DNA of 12,768 bases from NCBI GenBank assembly GCA_016201645.1, contig JACQCL010000204.1, positions 1-12,768 on the forward strand, written 5' to 3'. The translations under genes were made by a program, and so were the position numbers. The DNA is from Candidatus Rokuibacteriota bacterium. GTDB taxonomy: Bacteria; Methylomirabilota; Methylomirabilia; Rokubacteriales; CSP1-6. This document shows positions 1 through 7,757 of this stretch, piece after piece. The stretch's first letter is position 1. Every line of letters begins with the position of its first letter. Under the pieces are notes generated by a model. The model was not told the DNA's origin. It saw only the letters and a program-made list of their open reading frames with translations, and ran no database searches.

Positions 1-1
1 G

Positions 2-325
2 ATCGCCCAGGGGACGCCGGCCTCCATCAAGAGCGAGACGTTCCGGAAGCCCGTGGTGGAAGTGGAAGTGGACGATCTCCGCCGGGCCGGCGACTTGCTC
101 GGCGAATGGGAGGCGGTGGAGGACGTGACCCGCATCGGGTCCCGGCTGCGCCTCGTTTTGGCTGACGAGCGAGGAACGGCGGACGATGTCGCCGCCTATC
201 TCAAGCGCCAGGGCCTGTCGGTCGTCCGGGCCCATGAGGTGGAGCCCTCGGTGGAAGACCTGTTCGTCTCCTTCGTGGACAAGGAGCGGAAGATCCGGCT
301 GCGCGAGCAGCTGAGAGCGGTTTAG
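2..325 (+). CDS. ABC transporter ATP-binding protein, C-terminal fragment (5' end outside window)
   Basis: The frame is open from the left edge, and 107 codons precede the TAG stop. The nucleotide-binding core (Walker A, signature, Walker B) lies upstream of the window. What remains starts with IAQGTPASIK, the usual end of a drug/lipid-exporter ATPase core. It continues as the C-terminal tail domain found in DrrA/YbhF/CcmA-like ATPases (DUF4162-like), ending in the typical 'EPSVEDLFVSFV' stretch about 20 residues before the C-terminus. Its role would be to hydrolyse ATP at the cytoplasmic face for the ABC-2 permease that starts only 3 bp after its stop, so the two are almost certainly one operon and one transporter. 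Substrate is unknown. An internal ATG at 53 exists but falls inside the conserved tail and is not a real start. Family assignment is good; the exact subfamily is inferred. Confidence 0.85.
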   Translation: MAQGTPASIKSETFRKPVVEVEVDDLRRAGDLLGEWEAVEDVTRIGSRLRLVLADERGTADDVAAYLKRQGLSVVRAHEVEPSVEDLFVSFVDKERKIRLREQLRAV

Positions 326-328
326 CCG

Positions 329-1456
329 ATGGGATCCAGACTATTCGGGATGATTGCCAAGGAATTCATCCACCTCCGGCGCGACGCGCTTGCGGTGACG
401 CTGGCTCTGTTCGTGCCGGTCGCCATGCTTTTTATCTTCGGCTGGGCGATCAACACCGACGTCAAGCACATCCCCACCGCCGTTTTCGAACAGTCCGGGA
501 GCGTGGAGGCGCAGAAACTCCTGGAAGCGTTCCAAAACAGCCAGTACTTCGACATCCGCTACTGGGCGCGGAGCCATGCGGAAGTGCGGCGGTTGATCGA
601 TGACGGGAGCGCGAAGGTCGGGGTGGTGATCCCGCCTGACTACGCCAAGCAGCTCTCCCGCCAGGCCGCCAACATTCAGGTGATCGTGGACGCCTCCGAT
701 CCGATGGTCGCGACCTCCGCGATCAACTCTGCCAGCTCGCTGGGGGCCGATCTCGCCCTTCGCATCCTGACGCGGCGCCTCGAGGGCACCGCCCTTCTCC
801 AGCGCGACGAGACGCCGGTGGACTTCCGCGTGCGCGCCTGGTACAACCCGGATTTGGTCAGCGCGATCTTCATCGTCCCGGGGCTGATCGGCGCCCTTCT
901 CATGCAGACGACGATTACCGCCATGGCCGTCACCGTGGTGCGAGAGCGGGAGAAGGGGACCCTGGAAGCCTTGATCGTGAGCCCCATCCGGCGCTGGGAG
1001 CTGATGCTCGGAAAAATCATCCCGAACCTCCTGGTAGCCTACGGCCAGGTGACAATGGCGCTCCTGGTGGCCCACTTCATCTTCGACGTGCCGATTCGCG
1101 GCAGCCTCGCGCTCTTGTACGTTCTCTCGCTCGTCTTCATGATGGGGACGCTCGGGATCGGGATCTACGTTTCCACCGCGGCCCGGACGGTTCCCCAGGC
1201 CATGCAGCTGTCGTTCCTCACGTTCCTGCCGTCCATCTACCTCTCCGGCCTCCTCTTCCCCATCGAGGGGATGCCCCGGGCCGCCCAATACCTGGCGCAC
1301 ATCATCCCGCTGACCTACTACCTCAGGATCGTGCGCGGCATTATCCTGAAGGGAGTGGGGTTGGACTATCTCTGGCCCAATCTCCTCCCGCTTGTGGCCT
1401 TCGGTGCGGTGGTCTTCACGCTGTCCGTTCTGCGATTCAGAAAGCAGCTCGACTGA
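329..1456 (+). CDS. ABC-2 type transporter permease (YbhR/YbhS/DrrB-like)
   Basis: This 375-residue inner-membrane protein has the layout of the ABC2_membrane_3 family. There is one N-terminal membrane segment (about residues 21-40), a large extracytoplasmic domain (about 42-175), and then about five more membrane segments (roughly 178-203, 229-252, 258-281, 294-312, 349-370). The coupling motif of the family is clear at 205-232 (REREKGTLEAL, then SPIRRWELMLGKIIP). 'LSGLLFPIEGMP' at 305-316 is also characteristic. It should form the membrane channel for the upstream ATPase and export a drug, lipid or other hydrophobic substrate. Only one permease gene is seen, so a homodimer is likely, unlike the two permeases of the E. 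coli ybhGFSR cluster. The start is fixed by its position 3 bp after the ATPase stop. There is no strong ribosome site, which suggests translational coupling. Length is normal for the family. Confidence 0.92.
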   Translation: MGSRLFGMIAKEFIHLRRDALAVTLALFVPVAMLFIFGWAINTDVKHIPTAVFEQSGSVEAQKLLEAFQNSQYFDIRYWARSHAEVRRLIDDGSAKVGVVIPPDYAKQLSRQAANIQVIVDASDPMVATSAINSASSLGADLALRILTRRLEGTALLQRDETPVDFRVRAWYNPDLVSAIFIVPGLIGALLMQTTITAMAVTVVREREKGTLEALIVSPIRRWELMLGKIIPNLLVAYGQVTMALLVAHFIFDVPIRGSLALLYVLSLVFMMGTLGIGIYVSTAARTVPQAMQLSFLTFLPSIYLSGLLFPIEGMPRAAQYLAHIIPLTYYLRIVRGIILKGVGLDYLWPNLLPLVAFGAVVFTLSVLRFRKQLD

Positions 1457-2757
1457 TGAGACGGCTCGCCGCCTCCCTCCTGGCGCTGCTCCTGGCTCTC
1501 CCCACACTCGGGGCCGCGCCGCTCCCCGCCCAGCGATTCGTCCTCCCTGAGGGCCCTGTCCTCCTGGTGTCTGAGCGGCCCGCGATCCCCCTCGTCGTCG
1601 TCCACGTGTATCTGCCGGCCGGCTCGGCCTTCGACCCGCCCGACGCCCCGGGGCTGGCCAACCTCACCGCCGAGATGCTGACCCGGGGGACCGCTCAGCG
1701 GACCGGTCCCGCTCTGGACGAGGCCATCGAATTCGTCGGGGGGAGTCTCGAGTCCGGGGCCGGGCGCGACGGCGCGACGGTGACGCTCTCGGTGCTCAGG
1801 AAAGATCTCGGCCTCGGGCTTGATCTCCTCTTCGAGGTGCTGACCCAGCCCGCGTTTCCCGAGGCAGAGCTCGGACGGAAGGTGAAGGAGATCCAGGCGG
1901 CGATCCGCCGCTCGGAGCAGAATCCCGAGAATGTCGCCGCCCGTGCGCTGGGAGCGTTGCTGTATCCGGGGCATCCCTACGGTCACCCGGTGGCGGGGAG
2001 CGTCGAGGCCGTGGGGAAACTCACGCGGGACCAGGTGGTTGCCTTTTACCGCCAGCACTATCGTCCCGATGGCGTCATCGTGGTCGCCGCGGGCGACGTC
2101 AAGGCTGACGAACTGAGGCAGGAGATCGTGCGGAGGATCGGCGCGTGGAAGGCGCCGCGGGAAGCTCTCCGGAAGCCGCCTCGGACGCCGGTGTCGCCAC
2201 CCGTCAGCTCCCAGACCATCCAGCGCGAGCTCACCCAGGCCACGGTCCTGCTCGGTCGTCCGGCCGTGGGCCATGGGCACCCGGATTTCTATCCGCTGGT
2301 GGTGGCGAGCTACGTCCTGGGCGGCGGGTCCACCTCGCGGCTCTACACGCGCGTGCGCGAGGAGCGCGGGCTCGCCTACGACGTGTCCAGCCACGTCGGC
2401 GTGGGACGGTTCGGCGCCTCGTTCATCGTGAGCCTCCAGACGCGGACCGACGGGGTGGGGGAGGCCACGCGGCTGGTGCGCGAGGAGATGGTGCGCCTGG
2501 GGAGCGAGCCCGTCGCCCTAAACGAGCTGGCGCTGGCCAAGGACTACCTGATCGGCAGCTTCCTCCTGAGGCTGGACACGACCGCGAAAGTGACGGGCCT
2601 CCTGCAGACCGTGGAGGAGCTGGGGCTGGGGCTGGATTATCCGGTCCGGTACAAGCAGGGGATCGAGAAGGTGACGGCTCGGGACATTCAGCGGGTGGCG
2701 CGGCGGTACCTCGACCCCACCGGCTTCTCCTCCGTGACGGTCGGCAACCTTCCCTAG
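1456..2757 (+). CDS. Exported M16-family zinc peptidase homologue, zinc site lost (probable non-catalytic subunit)
   Basis: This 433-residue protein has a Sec-type signal peptide (RR at 2-3, hydrophobic 4-19, likely cut near residues 20-25), so it should act in the periplasm. Both M16 domains are present: the N-terminal domain (about 27-230) and the C-terminal M16_C domain (about 255-433). The family's HxxEH zinc motif is replaced at residues 69-73 by N-L-T-A-E. The distal glutamate region, usually 'EEIRR', reads A-A-I-R-R at 148-152. All zinc ligands therefore appear lost. The C-terminal motif G-G-G-S-T-S-R-L-Y (289-297) with R301 and Y308 in 'REERGLAY' is intact. In two-subunit bacterial M16B proteases one chain carries zinc and the other carries the Arg/Tyr pair; this looks like the second kind. 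No zinc-bearing partner lies in the window. The start overlaps the permease stop by 1 base (TGATG), so it is translationally coupled to the ABC genes. Confidence 0.9.
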   Translation: MRRLAASLLALLLALPTLGAAPLPAQRFVLPEGPVLLVSERPAIPLVVVHVYLPAGSAFDPPDAPGLANLTAEMLTRGTAQRTGPALDEAIEFVGGSLESGAGRDGATVTLSVLRKDLGLGLDLLFEVLTQPAFPEAELGRKVKEIQAAIRRSEQNPENVAARALGALLYPGHPYGHPVAGSVEAVGKLTRDQVVAFYRQHYRPDGVIVVAAGDVKADELRQEIVRRIGAWKAPREALRKPPRTPVSPPVSSQTIQRELTQATVLLGRPAVGHGHPDFYPLVVASYVLGGGSTSRLYTRVREERGLAYDVSSHVGVGRFGASFIVSLQTRTDGVGEATRLVREEMVRLGSEPVALNELALAKDYLIGSFLLRLDTTAKVTGLLQTVEELGLGLDYPVRYKQGIEKVTARDIQRVARRYLDPTGFSSVTVGNLP

Positions 2758-5700
2758 GGTGTGGCGGTTCGGCGAGGATTGAGGCGCCGGCGGAGCGCCT
2801 GCCCCTGGGCCCGCAGGAATTCCTGGAACGACTCCATGTAGATGTAGAGCACCGGCGTGATGTAGAGGGTCAGCAGCTGCGACAGGAGCAGCCCGCCCAC
2901 CACCGCGAGCCCGAGCGGCCGGCGCGAGTCGCCGCCGGCGCCGATGCCCAGGGCGATGGGGAGCGTGCCCATGAGCGCGGCCATCGTGGTCATCATGATC
3001 GGCCTGAAGCGGAGAAGACACCCGTCGTAAATGGCCTCGGCCGGGCGCTTACCCGCGCGCTCCGCCTCCAAGGCGAAGTCGATCATCATGATCGCGTTCT
3101 TCTTCACGATCCCCACCAGAAGGATGATCCCGACGAAGCCGTAGACGTTCAGCTCGGAGCGGAAGAGCAGGAGGGTCAGGAGCGCCCCGACGCCTGCCGA
3201 CGGGAGGCCCGAGAGAATCGTCAGCGGGTGGACGAAGCTCTCGTAGAGAACCCCCAGGAGGATGTAGATGACCAGGATCGTCACGAGCAGGAGGAGCCCC
3301 TGGCCTGCCAGCGACGCCTGGAATGCCTGGGCGGTGCCCTGGAAGTTCGCGTTGAGCGTCACCGGGAGGCGGAGCTCGCGCCGGACGTTCTCGATCTGCG
3401 CCACGGCCTCGCTGAGTGAGACCCCCGGTTTCAGGTTGAACGAGATCGTGACCGAGGGGAGCTGCCCCAGGTGGTTGACGGTGAGTGGCCCGACGCCCCG
3501 CGTGAATTTCGCCACGGCGTTCAGGGGGACCAGCTGGCCGCTGGAGGAGCGGATGTAAAGCATCGCCAAGGCCGAGGGATCGCGCTGGTAGCGGGGGTCC
3601 AGCTCCAGGATGACCCAGTATTCGTTCGACGGCGTGTAGATGGTGGAGACCTGCTGGGAACCGTACGCGTTGGCCAGCCCGCGCTCGATCTGTTCGGCCG
3701 TGACGCCCAGAGCGGAAGCCTTGTCGCGGTCGATCTCCACGAGCACCTGGGGGCTCGTGAACTGCAGGTCGGTGTTCACGTCCTGGAATCCCGGCAGTGT
3801 CCGGATCTTCTCGTACAGGATGGGAGCCCAGTGGTTGAGCTCCCCGAGATCGGCATCCTGCAGGGTGTACTGGTAGAGCGCCTTGGTGAGCTGGCCGCCG
3901 ATCCTGATCGTGGGCAGGTTCTGCGGATAGACCTTCATCCCCGGCACGGTCGCCAGTTTTGGCCGGAGCTCCTGGATGACCTCGTCCACGCTCGGACGCT
4001 CGGAGCGCGGCCGGAGACGCATGAAGATGCGCCCCGTGTTGGGGACGATGTTTACCCCGCTCGCGCCGATGCCGGAGAAGAAAGTGTCCACGTAGGGATC
4101 CTGTCGGACGATCTCCGCCACCGCCCGCTGGTGCTGCATCATGGATTCGAAGGAGATGTCCTGCGCCGCCTCCGTGAACGCGAAGATCTGCCCGGTGTCC
4201 TCGTTCGGGATGAACCCCTTCGGGATGATCACGAACAGGTAGGCTGTGAGCACGAACGTCAGGACGAGGACGGTCATAATGGTCCTGGGGTGTCGGAGGA
4301 CCCATTTGAGGCTCCCGTCGTAGGCGCGGAGCATGGCATTGAAGACGCTCTCCAGAGCCTTGTAGAGGCGCCCGTGCGTCTCCCCCGGCGGCTTGAGGAA
4401 GCGGCTGCACGCCATGGGGGTGAGGGTCAGGGACACGAAGCCTGAGACCAGCACCGCCACCGCGATCGTCACCGCGAACTCGTGAAGGAGGCGTCCCACC
4501 ACCCCGCCCATGAACAGCACCGGGATGAACACGGCCGCCAGGGACAGCGTCATGGAAAGGATCGTGAACCCGATCTCCTTGGATCCGTGGATGGCCGCCT
4601 CGAGGCGGCTCTCGCCCCTCTCCATGCGCCTCACGATGTTCTCGAGCATCACGATGGCGTCGTCCACGACGAACCCGACGGACAGCGTCAAGGCCATGAG
4701 CGAGAGGATGTCCACCGTGTAGCCGAGCAGGTACATGGCGGAGAAGGTGCCGATGATGGACATCGGGACCGCCAGGCTCGGGATGATGGTGGCGGAGAGA
4801 TTTCTCAGGAACAGAAAGATCACGAGGACGACCAGGCACACCGTCAGCATGAGGGTGAACTCGACATCGCGCACCGACTCCCGGACGGAGACCGAGCGAT
4901 CGTACAGCGTGGTGAGGTTGACCGACGCGGGCAGCTGCGCGCGGAAGCTCGGGAGCAGCTTCCGGATCCCGTCCACCACTTCGACGGCGTTCGTGCCGGG
5001 CTGGCGCTGGATCGCCAGGACCACGGCCCGGTCCGTCTTGTACCAGCTGGCCACCTTGTCGGTCTGGACGCTGTCGATGACCCGCCCGATCTGGTCAAGC
5101 CGCACGGGGGCGCCGCTCCGGTACGCGACGATCAGCGGGCGATAGGCCGCGGCGTTCAGCAGCTGGCCGGTCGCCTGCACGTTGAACGCCTGGTGGGGGC
5201 CGTAGAGCGTTCCCGTGGGGAGGTTCACATTGGCGCGGGCGATCGCCTGCTCCACTTCGTCGATGCCGATCTTGCGCGAGGCGAGAGCGGTCGGATCGAC
5301 CTGGACGCGCACCGCGTACTTCTGCGACCCGAACACCTGCACCTGGGCCACGCCGTTGACGGTGGAGATCCGCTGGGCCAAAAGCGTCTGCGCATACTCG
5401 TCCACCACCCAGAGCGGGAGCGTCGGGGAGCTTACGGCCACATAGAGCACCGGCTGATCGGCCGGGTTGACCTTCTGGTACGTCGGCGGGGTGGGCATGC
5501 CGGGTGGCAGAAGCCGCTGCGCTCGCGTGATGGCCGCCTGCACGTCCTGGGCGGCGCCGTCGATCTTCCGGTCGAGGCTGAACTGGATCGTGATCTGCGT
5601 GAGGCCGAGCGCGCTACTGGAGGTCATCGAATCGACGCCCGCGATCGTCGTGAACTCGCGCTCGAGCGGCGTTGCCACGGCCGCGGCCATGGTCTCAGGA

Positions 5701-5861
5701 CTCGCCCCGGGCAGGCTGGCCGACACCTGGATCGTCGGAAAGTCCACGTTGGGGAGGTCGCTCACGGGCAGGAGGCGAAAGGCCATAACTCCAAAGATGA
5801 GGATGGCCGCCATGACGAGCGTGGTCATGACGGGACGGCGGATGAACAGCTCCGGATTCAT
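2754..5861 (-). CDS. RND multidrug efflux pump inner-membrane subunit (HAE1, MdtB/MdtC-like)
   Basis: This full-length 1035-residue hydrophobe/amphiphile efflux transporter uses the proton gradient to pump drugs or other amphiphiles from the periplasm and inner membrane outward. The N-terminus 'FIRRPVMTTLVMAAILIFG' is the first membrane helix, followed by 'LPVSDLPNVDFPTIQVSA' as in MdtB/MdtC. The proton-relay aspartates are present in TM4 (V-V-D400-D401-A). The partner lysine is K921 in 'GIVKKNAIMMIDFA', and R953 in 'RFRPIMMTTM' matches the conserved arginine of TM11. The two large periplasmic loops (about 40-335 and 555-850) are complete. It is co-transcribed with the adaptor upstream; the two overlap by 4 bases (ATGA), with a GAGGA ribosome site 4 bases before the ATG. 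MdtB and MdtC form a mixed trimer in E. coli, but only one pump gene is here, so a homotrimer is inferred. The stop codon interlocks with that of the convergent M16 gene. Confidence 0.96.
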   Translation of the reverse strand: MNPELFIRRPVMTTLVMAAILIFGVMAFRLLPVSDLPNVDFPTIQVSASLPGASPETMAAAVATPLEREFTTIAGVDSMTSSSALGLTQITIQFSLDRKIDGAAQDVQAAITRAQRLLPPGMPTPPTYQKVNPADQPVLYVAVSSPTLPLWVVDEYAQTLLAQRISTVNGVAQVQVFGSQKYAVRVQVDPTALASRKIGIDEVEQAIARANVNLPTGTLYGPHQAFNVQATGQLLNAAAYRPLIVAYRSGAPVRLDQIGRVIDSVQTDKVASWYKTDRAVVLAIQRQPGTNAVEVVDGIRKLLPSFRAQLPASVNLTTLYDRSVSVRESVRDVEFTLMLTVCLVVLVIFLFLRNLSATIIPSLAVPMSIIGTFSAMYLLGYTVDILSLMALTLSVGFVVDDAIVMLENIVRRMERGESRLEAAIHGSKEIGFTILSMTLSLAAVFIPVLFMGGVVGRLLHEFAVTIAVAVLVSGFVSLTLTPMACSRFLKPPGETHGRLYKALESVFNAMLRAYDGSLKWVLRHPRTIMTVLVLTFVLTAYLFVIIPKGFIPNEDTGQIFAFTEAAQDISFESMMQHQRAVAEIVRQDPYVDTFFSGIGASGVNIVPNTGRIFMRLRPRSERPSVDEVIQELRPKLATVPGMKVYPQNLPTIRIGGQLTKALYQYTLQDADLGELNHWAPILYEKIRTLPGFQDVNTDLQFTSPQVLVEIDRDKASALGVTAEQIERGLANAYGSQQVSTIYTPSNEYWVILELDPRYQRDPSALAMLYIRSSSGQLVPLNAVAKFTRGVGPLTVNHLGQLPSVTISFNLKPGVSLSEAVAQIENVRRELRLPVTLNANFQGTAQAFQASLAGQGLLLLVTILVIYILLGVLYESFVHPLTILSGLPSAGVGALLTLLLFRSELNVYGFVGIILLVGIVKKNAIMMIDFALEAERAGKRPAEAIYDGCLLRFRPIMMTTMAALMGTLPIALGIGAGGDSRRPLGLAVVGGLLLSQLLTLYITPVLYIYMESFQEFLRAQGQALRRRLNPRRTATP

Positions 5862-7099
5862 CCCGTCCTCGCCGGCTTGATCTCCACCTTCGCCCCCGGG
5901 AAGAGGCGGAGCTGCCCGTCGGTGACGACGCGCTCCCCCGGCGTGACTCCCCGCTCGATGACGGTCTCCCCCTCGAAGGTCCTCGCCACGACCACCGGGC
6001 GGGGCTCGACGGTGAGATCGGGCTTCACGACGAAGACATACGCGCCCTGCTGCCCTGTTTGGACCGCCTGGGAAGGCACGACGGTAGCGTTCGGCTGGGT
6101 CGTCAGCGTCAGCATCGCGTCCACGAACTGCCCCGGCCAGAGCGCGTTATCGGTATTCGGAAAGGTCCCTTTGAGCTGAATGGTCCCGGTCGCGACATCC
6201 ACCGTGTTGTTGACGAAGGTCACCTGCCCCTGGCCCAGGGCCTTCCCCTGACTCAACGCCTCCACCCTGATGGTCCCGGCGGCCCGGTAGCGCTTGATGT
6301 CCGCGAGGTATTGCTCGGGGACCGCGAAGACCACGTAGATCGGATGAATCTGGTTGATCACGACGAGGTAGTTGCCGACGTCGTTGGCCTTGACCACGTT
6401 GCCCTGGTGGATCAGGAGGTTGCCGGTGCGCCCGCTCATGGGTGAGCGGATCGCCGTGTAGCTCAACTGGACGCGGGCGTTTTCCACCGCGGCTTCGGCG
6501 GCCCGAATGGAGGCCCGCGCGTTCTCCACCGCGGCGCGGCCGGCCTGGACCGTCGCCTGGAGGGCCTCGGCGTTGGTGTGGAACTGGTCATACTGCTCGC
6601 GCGCGACGAACTCCTTCTCGACGAGGTCCCGGTAGCGTCGCTCCTGGACGCGGGCGTTTTCCAGCTGCGCCTGGTCTCGGGCGAGGTTGGCCTCCGCTTG
6701 CTGGAACTGGGCCCGCTGCTGGTTCAGCGCGGCCTGGGCCTGCTGGAGGGCGGCCTCCAAGGGGCGGGGGTCGATGGTGAACAGCAGGTCCCCCTGCCGG
6801 ACGTCCAGCCCCTCGGCGAAGTGGACGCGGACGATCTCCCCGCTGATCTGCGACAGCACGGACACGCTGCTGTACGCCTGGACGTTGCCGATGGCGCGCA
6901 GCTGAACGGGCACGTCCTTCTGGAGGACATCCGCGACGGTCACGGGCACCGCCGGCCCTCCTCCGCTATCCGGCTTGCCGGACGCCCTGTCGGAGCACCC
7001 GGCGAGGAGCAGTAGCAGGGGAAGGGTCGCGGCGAGGAACGGCGCGAGGCGGGAGCGGAGGCGGGTCCGCTCGGGAGCCAACGCGTCAACGTCTTTCAT
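5858..7099 (-). CDS. RND efflux periplasmic adaptor (membrane fusion protein), lipoprotein, MdtA-like
   Basis: This 413-residue adaptor links the RND pump to an outer-membrane channel. It has a long basic n-region (1-20), a hydrophobic stretch (21-33) and a lipobox L-L-A-G-C with Cys35 as the predicted lipidated residue. It is therefore anchored to the periplasmic face of the inner membrane. The lipoyl/barrel-sandwich halves flank a helical hairpin: first half about 75-112 ('SGEIVRVHFAEGLDVRQGD'), an Ala/Gln/Glu-rich coiled coil about 114-210, second half about 212-247 ('IRSPMSGRTGNLLIHQGNVV'). The beta-barrel (about 250-332) and membrane-proximal domain (about 335-410) follow. The start lies 14 bases inside the 3' end of marR, with GGAGG about 12 bases upstream. 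The gene overlaps the pump by 4 bases. No outer-membrane factor gene follows, so a TolC/OprM-type partner must be elsewhere. Family is certain; substrate range is unknown. Confidence 0.95.
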   Translation of the reverse strand: MKDVDALAPERTRLRSRLAPFLAATLPLLLLLAGCSDRASGKPDSGGGPAVPVTVADVLQKDVPVQLRAIGNVQAYSSVSVLSQISGEIVRVHFAEGLDVRQGDLLFTIDPRPLEAALQQAQAALNQQRAQFQQAEANLARDQAQLENARVQERRYRDLVEKEFVAREQYDQFHTNAEALQATVQAGRAAVENARASIRAAEAAVENARVQLSYTAIRSPMSGRTGNLLIHQGNVVKANDVGNYLVVINQIHPIYVVFAVPEQYLADIKRYRAAGTIRVEALSQGKALGQGQVTFVNNTVDVATGTIQLKGTFPNTDNALWPGQFVDAMLTLTTQPNATVVPSQAVQTGQQGAYVFVVKPDLTVEPRPVVVARTFEGETVIERGVTPGERVVTDGQLRLFPGAKVEIKPARTG

Positions 7100-7670
7100 T
7101 GCTGCTTTTCGCCTCCGCCTCTCGCCCGGGCGTTTCCTCCGGCGTATTTGCCGCGGCGTCCACGAGCGCCTGGAGCCCCGCGATGAGGCGCCGGCGCTCG
7201 CCCGCGGACATCCTCGTCAGGACCCGCTCGAGGCTCCCGAGCCGGATCGTCTCCAGTTCATCCACGAGGGTTTTCCCATGCGGCGTTAGCGCCAAGACAT
7301 AAACGCGCCGGTCGGAGGGGTCGTCGCCGCGCGTGACGAACTGCTTCTCTTCGAGGCGGTCAACGATGTGCGTAATCGCCGGCAGCGTCACGTGGAAGGC
7401 TTTCGCCACGTCCCCCATGTGACAGCCCGGGTGCTCGGCGACGTAGGAGAGCACCTGGGACTGGGCAAAGGTGAGGTCCAGCTCGGATGCTCTGCCCCAG
7501 AGGAGCTGCCGGAAGGTGGTGCTGCCCATGGCGTTGAGCAGGTCCAGGAGGCGCTGGGCGGCGGCGGACCAGCGACCTTTCACGCGACGAGCCGCGGCGG
7601 CGCGCCTCGTGGGCGTGCGCGTCGCGGTCCTTCCTCCGGTCGCGGCCGCGGTTCGCGTCTCTTCCGGCAT
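7086..7670 (-). CDS. MarR-family transcriptional regulator of the efflux operon
   Basis: This 194-residue regulator has a winged helix-turn-helix. Helices around 67-80 (LTFAQSQVLSYVAE) lead to the recognition region 'MGDVAKAFHVTLPAITHIVDRLEEK' (85-109). The wing carries the MarR signature D-P-S-D-R-R-V (117-123) followed by 'LTPHGK'. It is first gene of the marR-adaptor-pump operon and overlaps the adaptor by 14 bases, so it very likely represses the pump and itself and is released by a small ligand; that role is inferred from position and family. The first 30 residues are an unusual Ala/Arg/Thr-rich, probably disordered extension, making the protein somewhat longer than the usual 140-160 residues. 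The ATG at 7670 has no Shine-Dalgarno sequence and sits only 10 bases from a -10 element. An alternative GTG at codon 30 would give a standard-length protein but also lacks a ribosome site. Confidence 0.9.
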   Translation of the reverse strand: MPEETRTAAATGGRTATRTPTRRAAAARRVKGRWSAAAQRLLDLLNAMGSTTFRQLLWGRASELDLTFAQSQVLSYVAEHPGCHMGDVAKAFHVTLPAITHIVDRLEEKQFVTRGDDPSDRRVYVLALTPHGKTLVDELETIRLGSLERVLTRMSAGERRRLIAGLQALVDAAANTPEETPGREAEAKSSNERR

Positions 7671-7675
7671 GGCAG

Positions 7676-7690
7676 GCTTAATTCTAAAGC
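7676..7690. promoter_or_regulatory. Candidate MarR operator: imperfect palindrome over the marR -10 element
   Basis: The 15-base sequence GCTTAATTCTAAAGC has arms GCTTAA and TAAAGC that match in 5 of 6 positions around a 3-base centre, and it covers the TAGAAT -10 box of marR. A second, weaker inverted repeat (AGTTAA at 7699-7704 and TTTAAACT at 7717-7724) overlaps the -35 box. MarR proteins usually bind short palindromes at their own promoter, so autoregulation here is reasonable, but short AT-rich palindromes also occur by chance. Confidence 0.3.
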
Positions 7691-7709
7691 GGGTATGAAG
7701 TTAAGTCAA
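7681..7709 (-). promoter_or_regulatory. Sigma70-like promoter of the marR-adaptor-pump operon
   Basis: On the minus strand TTGACT (7709-7704) and TAGAAT (7686-7681) are separated by exactly 17 bases, each matching the consensus hexamer at 5 of 6 (TTGACA) and 4-5 of 6 (TATAAT). The region is the only AT-rich patch in a strongly GC-rich window. Only 10 bases separate the -10 element from the marR ATG, so transcription would start about 3-5 bases before the ATG, giving an essentially leaderless message. No experimental start is known. Confidence 0.65.
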
Positions 7710-7757
7710 TAAACAATTTAAACTCTGAGGTGTTCGGCCGGCGGGTCGTCGTCGCTG

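Noticed and set aside
341..1507. 388-codon open frame on the minus strand opposite the ABC permease
   Set aside because: The permease on the plus strand has clear family motifs. The antisense product is Arg/Glu/His/Gly-rich without domain structure, a typical GC-rich shadow.
2145..3419. 424-codon plus-strand frame running across the M16/RND junction
   Set aside because: It overlaps two solid genes in another frame or strand, and its product is Arg/Gly/Ala-rich with no recognisable feature.
4482..6179. Long open frame (565 codons) on the plus strand opposite the RND pump gene
   Set aside because: Its translation is low-complexity, rich in Arg, His, Asp and Gly, with no recognisable domain. 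It lies wholly antisense to well-supported pump and adaptor genes and is a by-product of high GC content.
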